Assembly (NCBI RefSeq): GCF_000506985.1
Contig: NZ_KI650979.1
Location: 930,001-994,000, forward strand
DNA length: 64,000 nucleotides
DNA from: Advenella kashmirensis W13003
GTDB taxonomy: Bacteria; Pseudomonadota; Gammaproteobacteria; Burkholderiales; Burkholderiaceae_B
Direction: 5' to 3'
The notes under the pieces were generated by a model. The model was not told the origin of the DNA and did not search any database. It worked only from the letters and a program-made list of their open reading frames with translations. Both the position numbers and the translations under genes were made by a program. Shown piece after piece: positions 53,147 through 61,873 of the stretch (the first letter of the stretch is position 1; the number at the start of each line of letters is the position of its first letter).

Positions 53147-54494
53147 TGAACACCTCCCCTGATTCGGCCACTTGCCATGACTGGATCGCATTATTGTGAT
53201 AAATGGAGCGGGTGCCGCGCACGGCAACCAACTGGGATTTGGTCGGCTGAACATAGCCTGTTTCGTCCACCGCCCGGCTTTGTAATATGGCTGGCGATCC
53301 GTCCCAACTCCAAGGAAAATTGAACCGTGTCAGACATTTATCCAGAATGGGGGTATTGAGCGTCGCTGTTTTCCAGTTCTTGCCGCCATCGACCGAAATA
53401 TCTACTTTTTTTATTTTCCCCCGGCCTGACCAGGCCAGACCCGTAATATTGTAAAAGCCTGTCGAGAGCAATGCCTGGCCTCCCGATGGGCTGGTAATCA
53501 CCGACTTGCATTCCTGAATGGAGGTATATTGACGTAACGTGCCGTCGGGCATGTGGTCGACATAACCCAGGGTTTCATCTTTGGCGTTCCATGGCTTGTC
53601 GCCTACCTCGATTCTGCGCAGCCACTTGACCCAAGATACTCCTTGTACACCCGGCACTACCAGACGTAACGGGTAGCCATTCTCGGGACGCAGCATTTCA
53701 CCATTCATTCCCCAGGCAACAATGACATCATCCATTGCCCGCGCCATGGAAATGGTGCGTGTCTCGCTGGATCCGTCATTGCCTTCAGCAAGAATAAATT
53801 GCGCGTTCTTGAAATCTGCTCCGCAGTCCTGCAGCAGGTATTTCAAGGGGACACCTGTAAACTCGCAACAGGACAACATGCCGTGCGTGTACTGAACCGT
53901 AGGAACGGCGACGTTGCCCCACTCCATGGCGGTATTGGCGCCACACTCAATAAAATGCATCCGCGACACCGAAGGCATGCGCATCAGATCGTCCATCGTA
54001 TAGACCTTGGGATTCTTGACCATGCCATTGATCATGAACCTGTGTTCAGTGGGGTCAACATCTACCCATCCCTGATGATGGCGTTCGAAATGAAGCCCGT
54101 TGGCCGTAATAATTCCAAACATGCCCTGAAGCGGCGAAAATGCAACAGATGCCTGCGGGACCGCCGTTAATCCGGGAGATTGTCTTCTTTGCAAATTCAC
54201 TTCATATTTTGAAGGCTGCCCATAGGGATGAAAAGCGACCGGATTACCCAGCGACGTACTCCACGGACGCGGTTTCGTGATCATCTGGTCGGGTTGATTT
54301 TGCGTTGCAGCACGCGCTGCACCGCCACCGGCAAGTGCCGCGCCGGCCGCCATCAAACTTTTACGTATGAAGCTTCTTCGCGAGTCATCCCAGCCGTGTT
54401 GACGAACCTCAGATACAAACTCATCCGAAATAAAGTTCTCTGGTGCGCTGCGCAAACGTGCAAATTTTTGCGAGTCACTGCGCTTGTCTCTCAT
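53130..54494 (-). CDS. soxC: Sulfane dehydrogenase molybdenum subunit SoxC
   Basis: 454 residues. Tat signal DDSRRSFIRKSLMAAGAALA near residues 36-55. The sulfite-oxidase-like molybdopterin domain contains RMHFIECGANTAMEWGNVAV, whose Cys should bind molybdenum, GMLSCCEFTGVPLKYLLQDC and LRLVVPGVQGVSWVKWLRRI, followed by the Mo-co dimerisation domain (KVDISVDGGKNWKTATLNTP). SoxCD oxidises the sulfane sulfur on SoxY, so the organism should run the complete pathway without storing sulfur globules. First gene of the operon, facing a divergent two-component system. Confidence 0.96.
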   Translation of the reverse strand: MRDKRSDSQKFARLRSAPENFISDEFVSEVRQHGWDDSRRSFIRKSLMAAGAALAGGGAARAATQNQPDQMITKPRPWSTSLGNPVAFHPYGQPSKYEVNLQRRQSPGLTAVPQASVAFSPLQGMFGIITANGLHFERHHQGWVDVDPTEHRFMINGMVKNPKVYTMDDLMRMPSVSRMHFIECGANTAMEWGNVAVPTVQYTHGMLSCCEFTGVPLKYLLQDCGADFKNAQFILAEGNDGSSETRTISMARAMDDVIVAWGMNGEMLRPENGYPLRLVVPGVQGVSWVKWLRRIEVGDKPWNAKDETLGYVDHMPDGTLRQYTSIQECKSVITSPSGGQALLSTGFYNITGLAWSGRGKIKKVDISVDGGKNWKTATLNTPILDKCLTRFNFPWSWDGSPAILQSRAVDETGYVQPTKSQLVAVRGTRSIYHNNAIQSWQVAESGEVFNVHVE

Positions 54495-54630
54495 CCTTAT
54501 TGCTCCACATGATCAAATCGTTTTTATAGTCCAGCCGTTCGCGACACTGGTTAACGGAAAAACGTCTTGCAGTAATCTGCGGACCGGTTGGCTGATGCAG
54601 CGAAATAGTGCTTACGGTAACCTGCCAGAA

Positions 54631-54646
54631 TTAAGGCAATATTAAG
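54631..54646. promoter_or_regulatory. PmrA/QseB-type direct repeat between soxC and the response regulator gene
   Basis: TTAAG (54631-54635) and TTAAG (54642-54646) form a direct repeat with an 11-base period, the pattern bound by OmpR-family regulators such as PmrA and QseB. A further TTAAGA starts at 54680. The site lies about 115 bases before the response-regulator ATG and 137 bases before the soxC ATG, so it could serve both promoters. Control by the neighbouring two-component system is inferred. Confidence 0.6.
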
Positions 54647-54761
54647 AAAACAGGAAAACTGCAGATACCGAAAAACCTGTTAAGATGAGCCGCTTGTTAT
54701 TGCAGGGATATTGAATTTTTTGATTTGATGATCATCGCCAACCAGGAAATAGGTGGCCATT

Positions 54762-55439
54762 ATGCACGTACTACTCGTCGAAGATGATGCGCTTGTGGCT
54801 AGTGGCATTGTCACCGGATTAAAATTACATGGACTGACAATTGACCATGTCAATTGCGCCAGTTTGGCCGATACTGCTTTGAAGTCCTCATATTTCGATG
54901 TGTGCATTCTCGATCTTGGTCTACCGGACGAGGACGGTATTTCATTGCTGCATCGTTGGCGCGATCAGGGTCAACAGTTGCCCATTCTGGTGCTGACCGC
55001 GCGGGATGCGCTTTCCCATCGGATAACAGGATTGCTCGGCGGTGCCGACGATTATCTGATCAAGCCGTTCGATTTGCTGGAGCTGCAGGCGCGGCTGCAC
55101 GTGCTGACGCGACGACTTGCCGGCCGCAGCAAGGACTTCGTCGAGCACGGCGGCCTCGTCTTCTGTGCTTCAACCGGCGAGGTCCGGCTCCATGGGCATC
55201 CGGTATCTCTCGCCAGGCGCGAACTCGCATTGCTAAGAGCATTATTACAGAACCCGCAAGCTATCCTGAGCACCGAACAACTGTGCGATAGCGTTTACGG
55301 CTATGAACAAAGCCTGGAGAGCAATGCGATTAATGTTCATGTGTATCACCTGCGTCGCAAGCTCGGCAACAATATCGTCGAGACCGTCCGGGGGCTGGGT
55401 TACCGGCTTGGAATGCCGGAGAAGATGGATTCATTATGA
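54762..55439 (+). CDS. OmpR-family response regulator (QseB/PmrA-like)
   Basis: 225 residues from the ATG at 54762, which follows an AGGTGG site; a GTG at 54753 sits inside that site. Receiver domain with acidic VEDD at 6-9, phospho-acceptor D51 in CILDLGLPDEDG, and Lys in DDYLIKPFDLLEL. The winged-helix DNA-binding domain follows (SLARRELALLRALLQNPQAI, then LESNAINVHVYHLRRKLGNN and VRGLGYRL). The gene overlaps the kinase gene by four bases and is divergent from soxC. The linked genes suggest that it senses a sulfur or redox cue and controls sulfur oxidation. Confidence 0.93.
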   Translation: MHVLLVEDDALVASGIVTGLKLHGLTIDHVNCASLADTALKSSYFDVCILDLGLPDEDGISLLHRWRDQGQQLPILVLTARDALSHRITGLLGGADDYLIKPFDLLELQARLHVLTRRLAGRSKDFVEHGGLVFCASTGEVRLHGHPVSLARRELALLRALLQNPQAILSTEQLCDSVYGYEQSLESNAINVHVYHLRRKLGNNIVETVRGLGYRLGMPEKMDSL

Positions 55440-56776
55440 GTTTGCGCGTACGGCTGCTTTTGATTATTGGCCTGGGCTTGTCGATTCTATGGACTGTGGT
55501 CGCCGGGTGGATGTTCCTCGATGCTCGTCAATCTTTGCGTGATGCGCTGGATAACCGCCTGGCCGCTTCTGCACGAATGGTGGCAGGTATGGTTGCGCAA
55601 TTGCCGGAACCGGCCTATCTGGCGGCAGACGACAGCAGAAAACCCTTTGACGTTATTGCCCGTGACGGGGTTGCGTGCGAAGTGAGTCTGTTACGCAGTC
55701 AAATAACGGCACAGGCGATTGTGCGCACCGCGGGCGGCCCTGATCTGACTCACACAATCTCCGGCTTTGGTACGCATATGTATGGTAAAAAAAGATGGCG
55801 TACCTACATGCTCAGGCAGGGGAATATCCAAATTGCCACCGCAGACAGTATGGACACCCGGGAGGCGCTTATCAAAGAGCTCGCATTATCTGCGGGCGTC
55901 CCCTTTCTTGTAGCGCTGTTTGGCAGTTTGATCATGCTCTGGTTTTGCATCACTCATGGGATCGCACCACTCGAACGCATTCGGAATATTCTGGCAAAGC
56001 GCAAGCCGGGTGATGACAGTCCGCTGGCGCCAATCAAGGCACCGGTTGAATTACAACCCCTTCTGAACACGATAGAACAATTGCTGGAGCGTCTACAAGC
56101 TGCCATCTTGCGCGAGCGACGGTTTACCGATAATGCCGCGCATGAACTGCGAACACCGTTGACCGGAATCAAAACACATATCCAGGTTGCCGGACTGGCA
56201 GCCGAACTGCCCGATGAAAATAAGATATTGAAAGCTGCATTGGACAAGGCCGACCATGGAGTGCTGCAATTGCAGAGTATTCTTGACCGTTTACTTAATC
56301 TGGCCAGGCTGGATGATGAAGCACTTCATGCCGAAAGCAGTAACCCAATCGAAGTAGCGTATGCTGCCAGGGAACAATTTCAAGCGTCATATCCAGATCT
56401 GAAAAACAGAGTTTTCATTAAAGAGGAAGGCGCAATCCCATGTGTCAATGTCGCAAGACCGTTGCTTCTTTCGGCTACACAAAATCTGATTGATAATGCC
56501 TTGCGCTATACGCCATATGACAAGCCGGTTATCGTTCACGTCAAACAGCCTGATAGTGGGCGGGTTCGTATCAGCATACTTGACGAAGGGCCTGGACTTA
56601 ATGCGCACGACCGGGCACAAGCGGTAAATCGATTTTGGCGTCGAGACCGGACCATACCCGGCAGCGGGTTAGGGCTTTCGATTGTAGAGGCGATTGCAAG
56701 ACGACACGATGGCACTTTCAAATTGCTTGACCGCGAAGGACCAGGGCTTGAGGCGCGACTGGAGTTTCCGGTGTGA
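55436..56776 (+). CDS. Sensor histidine kinase (QseC-like)
   Basis: 446 residues. Membrane helix one at about 6-28 (LLLIIGLGLSILWTVVAGWM), a periplasmic sensor of about 130 residues, helix two near 155-177 (FLVALFGSLIMLWFCITHG), a HAMP-like linker, and the kinase core: H236 in NAAHELRTPLTGIKTHIQVA, N-box SATQNLIDNALRYTP, G1 ILDEGPGLN and G2 GSGLGLSIVEAIARRHDG. The periplasmic sensor holds one Cys (VACEVSLLRSQ) that could matter for redox or sulfur sensing. It overlaps both neighbours by three to four bases. Confidence 0.94.
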   Translation: MSLRVRLLLIIGLGLSILWTVVAGWMFLDARQSLRDALDNRLAASARMVAGMVAQLPEPAYLAADDSRKPFDVIARDGVACEVSLLRSQITAQAIVRTAGGPDLTHTISGFGTHMYGKKRWRTYMLRQGNIQIATADSMDTREALIKELALSAGVPFLVALFGSLIMLWFCITHGIAPLERIRNILAKRKPGDDSPLAPIKAPVELQPLLNTIEQLLERLQAAILRERRFTDNAAHELRTPLTGIKTHIQVAGLAAELPDENKILKAALDKADHGVLQLQSILDRLLNLARLDDEALHAESSNPIEVAYAAREQFQASYPDLKNRVFIKEEGAIPCVNVARPLLLSATQNLIDNALRYTPYDKPVIVHVKQPDSGRVRISILDEGPGLNAHDRAQAVNRFWRRDRTIPGSGLGLSIVEAIARRHDGTFKLLDREGPGLEARLEFPV

Positions 56777-57072
56777 AATTAATTAGCCTATTATTCTTCT
56801 TTCAGATCAACACAGGTTTGAGTCAATCCGCACCAATGAATTCTGCACAGTTTCTGTCTGGCGCCTGTATTAGCTGCCATACCTTAGATAAGGCAGCACC
56901 GTCAGCCATACCAAGCCTGGTGGGCCGATCTTCAGAATCTATTCTGTCTGATATGCTTGATTATGCGAGTGGCAGGCGCGCTGGCCTCTTGATGCCTCAG
57001 ATCGCGAAAGGCTATTCACGTGAGCAAATTGAAGCGATTGCGAATTATTTTTCATCGCTGGATCCGTCATGA
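56773..57072 (+). CDS. Small c-type cytochrome, flavocytochrome c sulfide dehydrogenase FccA-like
   Basis: 99 residues with a GTG start at 56773 that overlaps the kinase stop (GTGA); a GGAG site lies eight bases upstream. Short signal MKLISLLFFFQINTGLSQ. Monoheme c motif CISCH in SGACISCHTLDKAAPSAIPS, and Met ligand in LLMPQIAKGYSREQIEAIAN. The size fits the single-heme c subunit of flavocytochrome c or SoxE. The next gene is the flavoprotein subunit, overlapping by four bases. Electrons from sulfide would pass through it to a respiratory cytochrome. Confidence 0.88.
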   Translation: MKLISLLFFFQINTGLSQSAPMNSAQFLSGACISCHTLDKAAPSAIPSLVGRSSESILSDMLDYASGRRAGLLMPQIAKGYSREQIEAIANYFSSLDPS

Positions 57073-58334
57073 GACGCAGGCGTTTTCTGAAGCACACACT
57101 GTTTTTCTCTGCTGCCATGCTGGGCACGCCCGCTATTGGAACAAAACGCAAGCCGCATGTCGTGGTCGTTGGTGGCGGTTTTGGGGGTGCCATTGCAGCG
57201 AAATACCTTCGAACGTATAGCAGAGGCCAAATTGATGTAACGCTGATTGAACAGCACAAGCAGTTTGTGTCATGCCCAATGTCAAATCTTGTTCTGGTCG
57301 GCCTAAAAGATATAGCGTACTGTACTCAAAAGTATGATCAACTTGCAGATCGGTGGGGCGTGCGGATAATTCACCAGCGTGCAGAAAAAATCCGGGCGGA
57401 TTCATCACGCCTTGTTCTTGCAGATGCTTCAGAAATCGTCTACGACCGACTTGTTGTGTCGCCGGGTGTAAATCTGCAATGGGATGCAATAGATGGTATG
57501 GATCATCCGAAAGCGAAAGATGTCGTGATTGATGCCTGGCAATCCGGCACCGATAGCGTTCGCTTGCGTAACCAGATACAAACGCTGAAACCAGAAGGGT
57601 CAGTCGCCATTTGCATTCCACTGGCGCCCTATCGCTGCCCTTCCGCCCCATACGAACGCGCCAGTTTAATTGCCTGGTATCTTAAAAAATATAAGACTGG
57701 CGCAACCGTACACGTTTATGACGCCAACCAGGAAATTACGACTGAAAAGGATCTTTACCAGCGCTTTTGGCAGGAACACTACGAGAACGTTCTGTTCTAT
57801 CATCCGGAAAATACCCTGGTAGGAGTTGACATAGAACAAAGAAAATTGCACTTTGAATTTGAAGATGCGGCAGCAGATGTGCTTAACATTATTCCCCCCA
57901 TGCGTGCCGGCCGGATTGCTATTGATGCGGGTCTTGCCACTTCAAATGACAAATGGTGTGAAGTCGATTTTCTCAATTTTGAATCTGTGGCACAAAGAAA
58001 CATACATATATTGGGCGATTCCATTCAAATTGCACCGCTTATGCCTAAGTCGGGCCATATGGCGGCCCAACACGGCCGAACCTGTGCGTATGCAATATGC
58101 GACAGCTTACTCAATAAAAACACTTCGCTGGCCCCGGTATACGCCAATACATGCTTTAGTTTTGTTTCAGAATCCCATGCCATGCATGTGGCATCGGTGC
58201 ATCACTATTCGAAAGAAAATAAAACCATGGAGTCCGTGAAAGGTGCGGGCGGCGTTTCTGCGGCCCCCAGCCCAGAAGAGGTTCCACTGGCCTTTGCCTG
58301 GGCGGATGCTATCTGGGCCGATATGTTCCAATGA
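57069..58334 (+). CDS. Flavocytochrome c sulfide dehydrogenase flavoprotein, FccB/SoxF-like
   Basis: 421 residues. N-terminal RRRRFLKHTLFFSAAMLGTP is a Tat-type signal. FAD-binding PHVVVVGGGFGGAIAAKYLR (about residues 28-47). Conserved Cys: FVSCPMSN (flavin-attachment region, about residue 74), PYRCPSAPYERASLIAWYL and YANTCFSFVSES, the last two matching the redox disulfide of sulfide dehydrogenases. The C-terminal FCSD-flavin-binding part ends AFAWADAIWADMF. It oxidises sulfide to sulfur or polysulfide in the periplasm. Last gene of the two-component/FCSD operon; it converges with the citryl-CoA-lyase-like gene. Confidence 0.92.
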   Translation: MRRRRFLKHTLFFSAAMLGTPAIGTKRKPHVVVVGGGFGGAIAAKYLRTYSRGQIDVTLIEQHKQFVSCPMSNLVLVGLKDIAYCTQKYDQLADRWGVRIIHQRAEKIRADSSRLVLADASEIVYDRLVVSPGVNLQWDAIDGMDHPKAKDVVIDAWQSGTDSVRLRNQIQTLKPEGSVAICIPLAPYRCPSAPYERASLIAWYLKKYKTGATVHVYDANQEITTEKDLYQRFWQEHYENVLFYHPENTLVGVDIEQRKLHFEFEDAAADVLNIIPPMRAGRIAIDAGLATSNDKWCEVDFLNFESVAQRNIHILGDSIQIAPLMPKSGHMAAQHGRTCAYAICDSLLNKNTSLAPVYANTCFSFVSESHAMHVASVHHYSKENKTMESVKGAGGVSAAPSPEEVPLAFAWADAIWADMFQ

Positions 58335-58397
58335 TTTTTTATCCGACTACATCCATGCGCAGGGGACGTACATCGATATAACGGATATCCGGGCGAT

Positions 58398-59156
58398 TCA
58401 AATCTGTGTACCACCTCCACCCGAAGCCATATCCCAGACCTTCTGCCCGATCGGATTCTTTTGCTCCTCGATAATATGGGCCATCAGGCCAACCGAGCGC
58501 CCTATCATCGTCAGTGCTTTGCCAAGCTCTGGCGTCAGTCCCATGTCGAGTACGATGGCGCCCTTGGCGCCAGTGGCGTTGAGCGGAATTTTTCGTCCCG
58601 ACAGACGGGCTGCAGCGGCAGCCAATTCAAGCGCGAAGCGTGAATAATAACCGAAATAACCGCATTCTTTGGCGATTTCAAACATCCGTTCACACCGAGG
58701 ATCTCCATCTACATGAATGGGGTGTCCCACACCCGGGATTTTACGTTTGATTGCCTTGTTGGTTTTCACGCATTCCTCTGCGTACCTCCTCAACTCGTCA
58801 TCGGTATAGCTGTCCTGCGCAGGCAGCGCGTCGCGCAAAAATCTGGCTGAATACTCTATTACGCCCAGAAAGCGGGAGCCGGCTCCCAACAATCCTGCTG
58901 CCAATGCGCCTTGCATGGACTCTGGCGCGCCGTGTAAAGTCAATCGTGCCGACAAGGCACTGGGTGTCAAACCATGATCCGTCGCACTGACAAGAAACAG
59001 ATTCAGCATACGCTTGAGCTCGGGCGTGGGAAATTGCCCCAGCAACTCCAGCGCCAACACATCGATAAAATCACGATTGAAAAGATCGTTGACCAGGTCG
59101 TGGCCACGAACCAGAATGGAATGGGCATCGCCGCCGCCAATTTCACTGTTAAACAT
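58398..59156 (-). CDS. Citryl-CoA lyase-like (short citrate synthase family) protein
   Basis: 252 residues, far shorter than citrate synthase (about 430), matching stand-alone citryl-CoA lyase-type proteins. Seen: HSILVRGHDLVNDLFNRDF, SATDHGLTPSALSARLTLHG (about residues 57-76; His of the first active-site region), IPGVGHPIHVDGDPRCERMF (about 141-160; second His), and QKNPIGQKVWDMASGGGGTQ at the end. The likely reaction is C-C cleavage or formation on a CoA thioester of a citrate-like acid. It is the last gene of a CoA-type operon with an NDP-forming ligase. The true substrate is unknown. Confidence 0.8.
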   Translation of the reverse strand: MFNSEIGGGDAHSILVRGHDLVNDLFNRDFIDVLALELLGQFPTPELKRMLNLFLVSATDHGLTPSALSARLTLHGAPESMQGALAAGLLGAGSRFLGVIEYSARFLRDALPAQDSYTDDELRRYAEECVKTNKAIKRKIPGVGHPIHVDGDPRCERMFEIAKECGYFGYYSRFALELAAAAARLSGRKIPLNATGAKGAIVLDMGLTPELGKALTMIGRSVGLMAHIIEEQKNPIGQKVWDMASGGGGTQI

Positions 59157-59240
59157 TAAAACACTCCGTCATTAAATTACTTATAAACTTGCACTGGCCG
59201 TTTCGCCGTATGCGACTCGACGCCGATTCAGGGAAAAGTC

Positions 59241-61379
59241 CTATTCAAACACCGCATCCAGTGCAACAACCCCTTGTCCGTTATTCAAAACAACCAACGG
59301 ATTGACTTCTAGCGATTGCGCGCGATCACCCAAACTGAGAAATAGAAGGGCCAGGCGCTGCGTGGCGTCCAGCAAGGCACCCCGGTCACGTGCCGGCATT
59401 CCACGATAACTCGACAAGCGTTTGGCAACACGCGTTGTATCGAATACCTGCTCGATCTGGGAGCGACTTGCCGGAAGATGACAACGTGCCACATCGGCTT
59501 CGATCTCTACCCATACGCCGCCGGCGCCAATTGTCAATATCGGACCGAAGACCGCATCGCGATGGATGCCAACCAAAATCTCGACACCGTCCGTGATCAT
59601 CTCGGAAACAAGAACACCACGAATACACTTGTCGGATATTTTGTGCTCGTGCGCATTCTTGATGATCTGGCCGAATGCATCGTGCACCTGTGCTTCGTTC
59701 CATAAATTCAATTGCACGCCACCGATTTCGCTTTTGTGCAGCACGCCGTCCGCCACCAGTTTTAGCGCCACAGGAAAACCGATCCGACTTGCCTGCACAA
59801 CAGCCTCTTTTGCTGTTATTGCTTGAGCCTCTTTGGGGGAGCGTATTCCGTTTTGCGCCAATAACGCCTTCGCCCCTGCTTCATTGCGCGGCAAATCGAC
59901 CAGCGTCCCAGCATTGGGCAAAACGGGCATCAGACCATTGGGGTCGCGTGCTGTATTTGATTTTTCCGCGTACCACGTGATCCGTTTGATTGCCTGCATG
60001 GCATTGCGCAAACTGTAAATAGGCGCAAATCCCTCGTTGATCAACAAGTCGTGGGCTGGCCCTCGCCGACTGCTCATCCATACCGGCACGAAGGCTTTCA
60101 TGCCATTCCTGGCAACGTCAAGCATATTGCGTACCGTACTTTCCGTGCTAGCAGAATAGTTTGAGGTGACGGGATACAACACCGCATCGACAGCAGGATC
60201 GTTAAAAAGCGGGGACAAACATTTTCTGGCCAATTCAGGATCGACAAGAGCCTTTGTCGTCAGATCGACCGGATTGGTCAATGCGGCATACGATGGTGCG
60301 TAGCGAGCCATTTCCGCAATGGTCGACTGCGCCAGGCAGGCCATGGTCAATCCCGCTTCACCTACTTTATCGGCAGACAATACGCCCGCTCCGCCGGATG
60401 ACGAGTAAACGCAAATTCGTTGCAAGCTTTGCACACTCACGCGTGACATCAGACTCGCGACATCCAGCATCTCATCCAGGTCGTCAACGCGAATGACGCC
60501 ATATTGAGAGAACACGGCATCATTGACAACATCGTCGCCCGCAAGCGATGCTGTATGCGATTGGGCGGCCTTCTTCCCAAAATCAGAACGACCGACTTTC
60601 AGTGCGATGAGCGGCTTGCCCGCCCGCTGCGCCGCTTGTGCTGCAGCTACAAAGCGTGCTCCGTCCTTGATACCTTCAATCACAGTACAAATAATGTCAA
60701 TATCCGGGTCTTGCGCCAGCCAATGGATAAAATCTGCATTATCCAGATCCAGCTCATTGCCGGTCGAAAACCAGCTAGAGAAGCATACACCGCGCTCGTT
60801 TCCTTGCATCAGCGAGCGCCCAAGACCGCCGCCTTGCGTAACCAGGCCGATGCGGGAAACCCGGTTATTACGACCGTCATTGCGAAACTCAGTCGAAAAT
60901 GTCAGGCCAAGACGCGGTGACAACAGAGTCATGCCGGCGCAGTTCGGTCCATATAGACGCATACCGCTACGCCTGGCCAAAGCCAGCATCTCCTGCTCTG
61001 TCGTCTGTCCCTGCTCACCAAGCTCAGCAAATCCACCAGTAAACACAATGGCGTAGCGCACTCCTTTTGCTGCGCATGCCTCCAGCGTTGAATAGGCAGC
61101 ATCGGCAGGTACTAATAGCAACGCCACGTCGATGGCTTGTGCCGGTACGTCGCCGACCGATTGATACAGCGGTCTATGCTGCCATTGCCCCCCCTTCGGG
61201 TTGACCAGAAATACATCTCCATCAAACTCCGAATGATCGAGCAGATTGAGCACAGTGGTGTGGCCCAGCGTTCCAACGGTCGTCGAAGCGCCGACAATCA
61301 TGATTGAACGAGGCTGGGTCAATCTGAGCAAATCATCAAATGTCAACTCCGATGACGGTTGGGGTAATGATGTACTCAT
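59241..61379 (-). CDS. Acyl-CoA synthetase, NDP-forming
   Basis: 712 residues, same layout as the ligase at 35611-37752: CoA-binding RSIMIVGASTTVGTLGHTTV (about residues 24-43), MRLYGPNCAGMTLLSPRLGL, LVTQGGGLGRSLMQGNERGV, phospho-His loop AQSHTASLAGDDVVNDAVFS (about 262-281), ATP-grasp FPVALKLVADGVLHKSEIGG and GIHRDAVFGPILTIGAGGVW. It should make an acyl-CoA from an acid, ATP and CoA. It overlaps the MaoC gene by four bases and lies 84 bases from the citryl-CoA-lyase-like gene, whose substrate it may provide. Confidence 0.91.
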   Translation of the reverse strand: MSTSLPQPSSELTFDDLLRLTQPRSIMIVGASTTVGTLGHTTVLNLLDHSEFDGDVFLVNPKGGQWQHRPLYQSVGDVPAQAIDVALLLVPADAAYSTLEACAAKGVRYAIVFTGGFAELGEQGQTTEQEMLALARRSGMRLYGPNCAGMTLLSPRLGLTFSTEFRNDGRNNRVSRIGLVTQGGGLGRSLMQGNERGVCFSSWFSTGNELDLDNADFIHWLAQDPDIDIICTVIEGIKDGARFVAAAQAAQRAGKPLIALKVGRSDFGKKAAQSHTASLAGDDVVNDAVFSQYGVIRVDDLDEMLDVASLMSRVSVQSLQRICVYSSSGGAGVLSADKVGEAGLTMACLAQSTIAEMARYAPSYAALTNPVDLTTKALVDPELARKCLSPLFNDPAVDAVLYPVTSNYSASTESTVRNMLDVARNGMKAFVPVWMSSRRGPAHDLLINEGFAPIYSLRNAMQAIKRITWYAEKSNTARDPNGLMPVLPNAGTLVDLPRNEAGAKALLAQNGIRSPKEAQAITAKEAVVQASRIGFPVALKLVADGVLHKSEIGGVQLNLWNEAQVHDAFGQIIKNAHEHKISDKCIRGVLVSEMITDGVEILVGIHRDAVFGPILTIGAGGVWVEIEADVARCHLPASRSQIEQVFDTTRVAKRLSSYRGMPARDRGALLDATQRLALLFLSLGDRAQSLEVNPLVVLNNGQGVVALDAVFE

Positions 61380-61873
61380 GCTGCCCCCTCTTTACGTTTC
61401 ATCAGCGTCGTCCATTCAGTTTCCGCCACAATGTCCCCGTGCTGGTTCTTGATGGTCCGATGCATCAAGACCCGACCTGTACCTGGCCGCTTCTGGGACT
61501 CGATTTTTGTACCGATGCGAAGCTCCACGTGGATGGTATCGCCGATAAAAACCGGCTTGCGCCACCGACATCGCAATTCAGTCAATGCAAAACGGGCACC
61601 ATCCATCAATCGATAAACGGGCATGCGCGTCGTTAATCCCGATGCGATAGACAGCGTCAGCATACCGTGGGCGGCACGCTGGCCAAAAGGGTGTTCCGCC
61701 GCAAAAATCGCATCTGTATGCAGCGCGTTGAAGTCGCCGGAAAGACCCGCAAAATGGACGACATCCGCTTCAGTGACAGTGCGGCAGGGACTGGTCCAAC
61801 TCTGCCCTTCTTCCAGATCGTCAAAATAGAGCCGCCTGCTCAAATGCTCGTTTAAATCAAACGACAGCGTCAT
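61376..61873 (-). CDS. MaoC-like hotdog dehydratase
   Basis: 165 residues, single hotdog of the MaoC/R-hydratase type: YFDDLEEGQSWTSPCRTVTE, then VVHFAGLSGDFNALHTDAIF (about residues 38-57; the D-x-N-x-x-H hydratase motif as DFNALH) and RAAHGMLTLSIASGLTTRMP. It should add water to, or remove it from, an enoyl- or hydroxyacyl-CoA. It overlaps both neighbours by four bases (ATGA), showing a tightly coupled operon. Confidence 0.91.
   Translation of the reverse strand: MTLSFDLNEHLSRRLYFDDLEEGQSWTSPCRTVTEADVVHFAGLSGDFNALHTDAIFAAEHPFGQRAAHGMLTLSIASGLTTRMPVYRLMDGARFALTELRCRWRKPVFIGDTIHVELRIGTKIESQKRPGTGRVLMHRTIKNQHGDIVAETEWTTLMKRKEGAA

Noticed and set aside
54495-54761. Insertion-element or attachment-site remnants at the edge of the sox island
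   Set aside because: No terminal inverted repeats, transposase fragments or tRNA ends were seen here or at 46491-46813.
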